DNA from: Nocardia bhagyanarayanae
Lineage (GTDB): Bacteria > Actinomycetota > Actinomycetes > Mycobacteriales > Mycobacteriaceae
Direction: 5' to 3'
Length of the DNA: 64,000 nt
NCBI RefSeq assembly: GCF_006716565.1
Contig: NZ_VFPG01000001.1
Span: forward strand, 434,001-498,000
A program made the translations under genes and the position numbers. The notes beneath the pieces were generated by a model. That model was not told the DNA's origin. It did no database searches and saw only the letters and a list, made by a program, of their open reading frames with translations. The first letter of the stretch is position 1, and every line of letters begins with the position of its first letter. Positions 36,001-42,000 of this stretch are shown piece after piece.

Positions 36001-39000
36001 CCGTGCACATCGGAACCGCCGATCATGACGGCGTCCCATGCGTCGCCGTAGTACTCGAGGTAGTTGTTGCCATCCGCCCACCGATAGGTGGCGATGTGGT
36101 CCGCGATGGCGGCCGCGCCCGCTTCGCGTGCGCGGGTCAGGATCTCCTCGTCGGTGAGGCCGAGGTCGTCGCGCGACGCCTGCGCGGCCCTCGCGTCGAA
36201 GGCCGCGAGGTAACGCTCGGCAGGCCGGCTGTCGTCGTCGACCGCGTAACCGAGCCTGCGTAGCTCCCGGGCGAACTCGAACTCCCGTCCGGCCGCGAGG
36301 GCTTCCTCGCGGACCATCGTCGCGACGTACTCGTCCCGGCCCAGCATGCGAATCCGGTTCAGCCGGTTGCTGGTTTCGCCGCCCCAGGCCATCTGCGCGT
36401 GCACGCCTTCGTGCACCAGCGTCAGCGCCTGGCTGATGAGATGCCGTTCGGTGACCCGGATTTCGGCAACGACCGATTCCGAGTCGTACGTGCCGTCGGC
36501 GAATTCGCTCGTCATCTGGTGCGTGAAGTCGATCGAGACATCGCCGTCCCCGAGAACAGCGAGAATCTCCCTACCCACGCTGGTCAGCTCCAGCAGAGCA
36601 GTGACCTGATCGGAGTGTTCGCCGAGCGAAAGGCCGATGCGCATCGGCAGATCGACGGTCGGGTGGCCGGATCCGTCTCTCGCGATGGGGTGCACCGGAA
36701 CGCCGCGGTCGTCGAACAGGATCATGTGCGTCGAGCCGATATCGGAAGGCAGTCGCGGCGGGAAGCCCCGCACGGTGCCCGCGCCCGCGTCGTACACCAC
36801 GACGCCGTTCTCCTCGCGCCGGAGCACATAGGCATGAGCACCGACACCGTGCTCGTCCACCGGGCGGGAATAGGCGTCGACGACCAACGCCGAAGACCCC
36901 TCCGGCATGTCGAGCAGCGCCCGATCGATCTCCTCGTGACCGGACACCGGACGCAACCGCCCGCCCGCCGCGTCCTGGAGTTCGGCCGCGGTCATTCCGT
37001 CCAGCCCGGCAGCCTCCGACGGCAGCCTGATCACCGAACTGCCGGTCAACGCCTTGATCAACCGCAACGACAGTTCCGCGCAACGGCCACGATTGCGCGC
37101 GGCCACCGAACGCGACGTGGATTCCGGCGACCGCCCACCGGCCGGACCCGCGTCCGCTCGCTGCGGCGGCGCATCGGAAAGCTGGGCGATGGTGGCGGCG
37201 AAATCGCGGGTTTCCGCGCGCAACCTGGCCAGCGTATCGGCGACGCCGCGATCGGTGGCGAGATCGACGGCGGACACCTCGAGCGCACCGGCCCAGTGGG
37301 CGAGTTCCGCTGCGCTCAGGTCGAGGTCGGCGGAATCGATCGGCGACCGGACCGCGAGGGCGAGCGCCTCGATCGCGCCCGCGCGCAGCAGTGTTCGAAC
37401 CCGCTGCTCGGCGATCGCCTCGGTGAGACGCGCGTCGAGCCCTGCGTCGAGGGGCACATTCATCTGGCGAAGCAGCCATGCCCGCGTCAACTCCGGCGAC
37501 AAGGGTTGCGGGACGAAGGTGTCCGGCGACGGGGGCGCGGGATCGGGTCGTGATCCCGGATCCGAAGCCATTTGCGGAGACGGCGCGACTCGCCGCGCCA
37601 GATCGGCCAGCGCCCGCAACGGATCCGGATTGCCGGACAGCGAATCATCCAGCCCGAGAGCGGCGGACAGATCGTCGACGTAATCGGGCTCGGGGTCGGT
37701 CAGCGGATCTTGGTCCTGCCGCTCGGGTATCCGCGATTCGTCGAGGAGGCGCCGCAGCGCGGCCATCGGGTCGGCCGGATCGCTCGTGCCCGCTCGCGGC
37801 GGCATCCGCCGGTCGAGATCGTCGTTCCGCGCGCCGCTTCCGGCCGCGAGCCCGTGCCCGCGCTCGTCGCCGAGCGGACGTGTGGCGATGCCGTTCTTGT
37901 CGTAGAAAATGCCCCAGGTCGCCTTCGCGTCCGGAACCTTGGTGGGATCGAATTCGAACGGATCCGGCTGCCGCAGTGGGTCGTAGACCATGACCTTGTC
38001 GGTCGCGGCGTCGTAGTACATGGTGAACGCGTGCGCACCCGGTTCACCGTCGGGAACGCTACCCCGCTGCTGGTTGATGACGATCACGGCGGACTTGCCG
38101 CGCATGTACCGCAGCGCATCGGCGATCGCGTGCTGTCCCGTCCGCCTGCGTCCCGGCCCCAGCAGGTTCAACGCGGCGAGGCGTCCTCGCCGCCACAACG
38201 GAGTCAGCTGAGCATCGGCGTGGCGCTCGATGACGCGCCAGTCCATGCCGTCCGGGCCGACACTGTCCGGCGCCGGAACAGTGATCGCGGGGTTGCCGGT
38301 CACCTCGGCCGCCTTCCACAGCGCCTGCACACCGCAGCCGCCCTCGGTCAGCTCGGGACGCGGCGAAACCGGTTGCGGCGGATCCGATTGCTGCGAATCC
38401 GGCTGTGCCGGATCGGCATCCGGCTGGTGCACCGCGGTTCCGGCACGGTCGGCCTCGATATCGGACACCCGGTACATGGCATCGACGGGCACCCCACTCG
38501 GCGGCTTCGCCCCCTCGGTCTCCGGCGCGTTCCACTGGTGGTAGAGACCGTTGGTTTCATGGGGCACGAACACCCGGACGCCGTCACCGAAGTGCTTCGA
38601 CGGCAGAATCGGATCGCCCGGCATGCCGACCAGCGCGATATCGTCGACCAGGTTCGACAACCGGCCCTTACGGCCCGCGGCCGCCGCGACGTCGACACCG
38701 TAGCCGCCCGCGATGATCCGGACGGACGGCTTGTTCCCCGCCACCGCCCTGGTCGCGTCGAAGATCGCGATATCGCGCCGCAGCAGCTCCGCCGCCTTCT
38801 TCGCGCGCCAGTTCACCATCGCCGATCCCCGACCCGGTGTGTCGTAGCCAAGCCAGGCGATGGATGCCAGCGACTCGCCCGCGCGCAGGCGGCCCGCGGC
38901 GGCGGCGTGCCTGGCGGCGGTCGCCTCGAGGACTGCGCCGAGATCCGCCACGGTCGCGTCCCGGCCCGGCACGTGCAACGACACCAGCGTCGCCGTGTTC

Positions 39001-42000
39001 GGATTGCCGAACGCGACGAGCGCCCTGCCCTTTCCACCGAAGGCGCTCGGATCGTAGGCGAGCAGGCGCACCGGCAGGTTCGGATCGATCCGCGCGGCCC
39101 GCAGCTGCGCCCGCCGCAAGTCCGCGACCGTGCGCCGCAAGTCGCGCAGCCGCTGACGTTCCTGGCGGTTCAGGCTGTCGCGTGCGCTGAGATCCGCGAT
39201 GTCCCGGGCGATCCGCAACCGGTTGGCGGTGTCGGCGGAATGCGAGTCGATGCCGGGCGCTCGGCCGATCACGTCCGGATACGCGCGAATCAGGGTGGCT
39301 CGTTCGGCGTCGGTCAGCGCGTTCCACCGCCGGGCGTTCTCGTCCGCCTTCGCCGCGGCCTCGTCGTCGGTGGCGGGATTGGCGTCGGTGTCTCCGAGCA
39401 GCAGATCCTGGGCACGCAGGCCCGGTTCCATCCGGTTCAGGATGGCGTCGGCCTCGTCGATCTCCGCCCTGGTCGCCTCGCTGCTGTCGTCCGGTAGGAC
39501 ACGGCGCGGGTCACGAGTGCCGGTGTTGTCGGAGTCCGCGTCGGAGTCCGGGTTGGCGGCGGGGTCCGCGGCAGGTGCGGCGTCCGGATCCAGATCCGGG
39601 TCGCGGGCGGGGTTCGGCCGCGTATCGGGGGCGGCGCTCGAACTAGTGTCGGGCTCGGCGTCCGCCCGGTCGCCGTCGGTGGTCGGGCGTGCGCCGCTCG
39701 GTGCGGCTTCCGGTCGGCCGGGCGGTGCGGGCGGCAGCAAGAGGGCGGCAGCGGCCGGGTCCACCGCGAGAGCCCCGTCCGGATCGGCCGCATCGTCCGT
39801 ATCCGGCTGGCGGGAAGTCGAATCCGCCGTGCCGTCCGGCGGTGTCGGCGCCGGGTCGGGCGAAACCAGATCGGCAGGGCCCACCTGCACCTGCTGCTGA
39901 TCGGCGCTTGCCGCGGCGTCGCCCTCCGCGTCCGCGTGCGATCGGGCTTGCGGCGCTTCGGAATCCGTGACTCGCGCCTGAACCGGTCCGGCCTGGTCCG
40001 GCGACGCGCCGGGAACACCGGCCGCCCGGGCCGGGCCCGCGCCGACCTCCGTCCGATCCACGCCCGTCGGCGCGGCGCCGACCGTATCGGGCGGGACGGC
40101 GCGGGTGCTGCCGTCCAGCGCGGCGGAACTTCCCCGTGCGTCGGCGGTCCGGGAAGCGTTCGACGCGGGGGCGGACTGCTGCGCCGGAGCAGCGGACGAG
40201 GTCGGCGACGAGGACGCCGGCGACGACGCACCGGGGGCGACGTTCGATGCGGTCGGCCCGGCGACCGCGGACGTCGAACCGGGCACGGCCGCACCGGGGG
40301 CGCCGACAGCCGTCGGCGCGCCGGGCATCCCGGCCGCGACCGGTCCGGCGTTCACGGGAGCGGCGCCGGGCGCCTGCGCCGCGGGCGACGCTCCGCCGAC
40401 AGCCGCCCCGGTCGTACCGGTACCGGTCCCCGAATCGGGGACGCCGACGGCTGAAGTCCCCGGCGTCGAGCCGTCGGCTATCGGCCGACCATCCGCAGCT
40501 GAATCGCCCTCTGGCACAGCAGAATCCGAAGCAACCGATGCGGGTGAATCCGTGTGTGCCGCGGAATCCGCGCCGCCCGTGGAAACCGAGCCCCCGCCCG
40601 CTTGCGCTGAATCGGCGCCCATTTGCGCGGAATCTCCGCTCGGCGCAACCGAATGCGCGCCCGCTGCGGGGGCGCTGCCGTTCTGGGCAGCGGAACCACC
40701 GTTCGAGGTGTCCGTATTGCCCTCGTTGGCACCGGAATTCGCATTGCCTTGACCGCCAGGGGCCGCGCTCTGCTGGCCTGCCGCCGAGTCGCCACCGGTC
40801 TGACTCGTGGCCGCCGCACCGGAATCGGAAGTGCCTGTGTCTCCGGCATATTGGCCGGCGTCGGCCGACGTGGACGGCCCCGCGGACGCGGATGTGGTGC
40901 TCGGAGAACCGGCATCACTACCGCCGTTGGCATTCGCTCCGGCGCCATTCGTTCCAGCGCCGGTGGTCCCGGCTCCATTCGTCCCGCCGCCGTTCGCTCC
41001 ACCACCGTCGGCGGCGCCGGTGGTACCCGTGCCATCGGCGGTATTCGGTGCGGGAACCGGGGACGTTCCGTCAGCGGCCGGTCCGGATCCGGGCAGAGTG
41101 CCGACCCGGACGGGGTCTTGATTGAAGTTCACCGGGCCGTTGTGCTGAGTTGTCCCCCGCGCACCGTAAACACCGCTCGGCCCGGCGCCGGAGACCGCGC
41201 CACCCACGAATGAACGCGGATCCCAGTTCCCTGTGGCCCATGCCGCGACGAAAGCGCCGGCCAGACCGGCACCCGCGCCGACGATCGACCCGCCCATGAA
41301 TCCACGGACGCCGCGGTTGTTCATCAGACTGGGCGCGATCCGGTTCATCGCGCGGTTCAATCCGAAACCCGCGCCACCACCGGCGCCACCGGCCAGCGCG
41401 GAGACCCAGGCGTTCTCCCAGATCGCGCCGGTATCCCAACCCTGGCTGTTCAGACCCTCGGCGATGACGATGCCCTGCACCGCCACCTCTTGCGCGGTGC
41501 CCTGGAAGACCTCGACGATCGCTTCCTGGACGATCTCGTAGACGAGCTTCGACACCACCTGCTTCGCCGCATCCGACAGGAATGTCCTGGCGAGCATGGC
41601 GGCGATCCGGCCCTCCAACCACCTTGCCATCGCGCGAAACACGGCTCGCGTCGCCGCGATGGCCCCGGCCTGCACGGCCCCCGCCCCGGGACCGGCGAAG
41701 AAGGACAGGGCCAGCTCCGCCGCCAACCAACCCAGCGAGAAGATCGCGTTCAGGTGATTCGCGTGAACCGCACCCGCGAAATCGTCGACCGAGACCGCAA
41801 GGTCGTTGAACGAGTTGCCCATCAACTCGATCGAACCGTGTTGCGGCGTCCCGCCTTTGGGCGTGTCGTCGTGAATCACCGCACGCAGCGAATCGACGAT
41901 CTGCTGCCCGCCCTCGCCCTGCGGATACGCGTTGACCACCGCCGCGGCGGCGACATCAGCCTCCGCTATCGCCTCATTGAGAATCTCGTCGGCGATCTCC

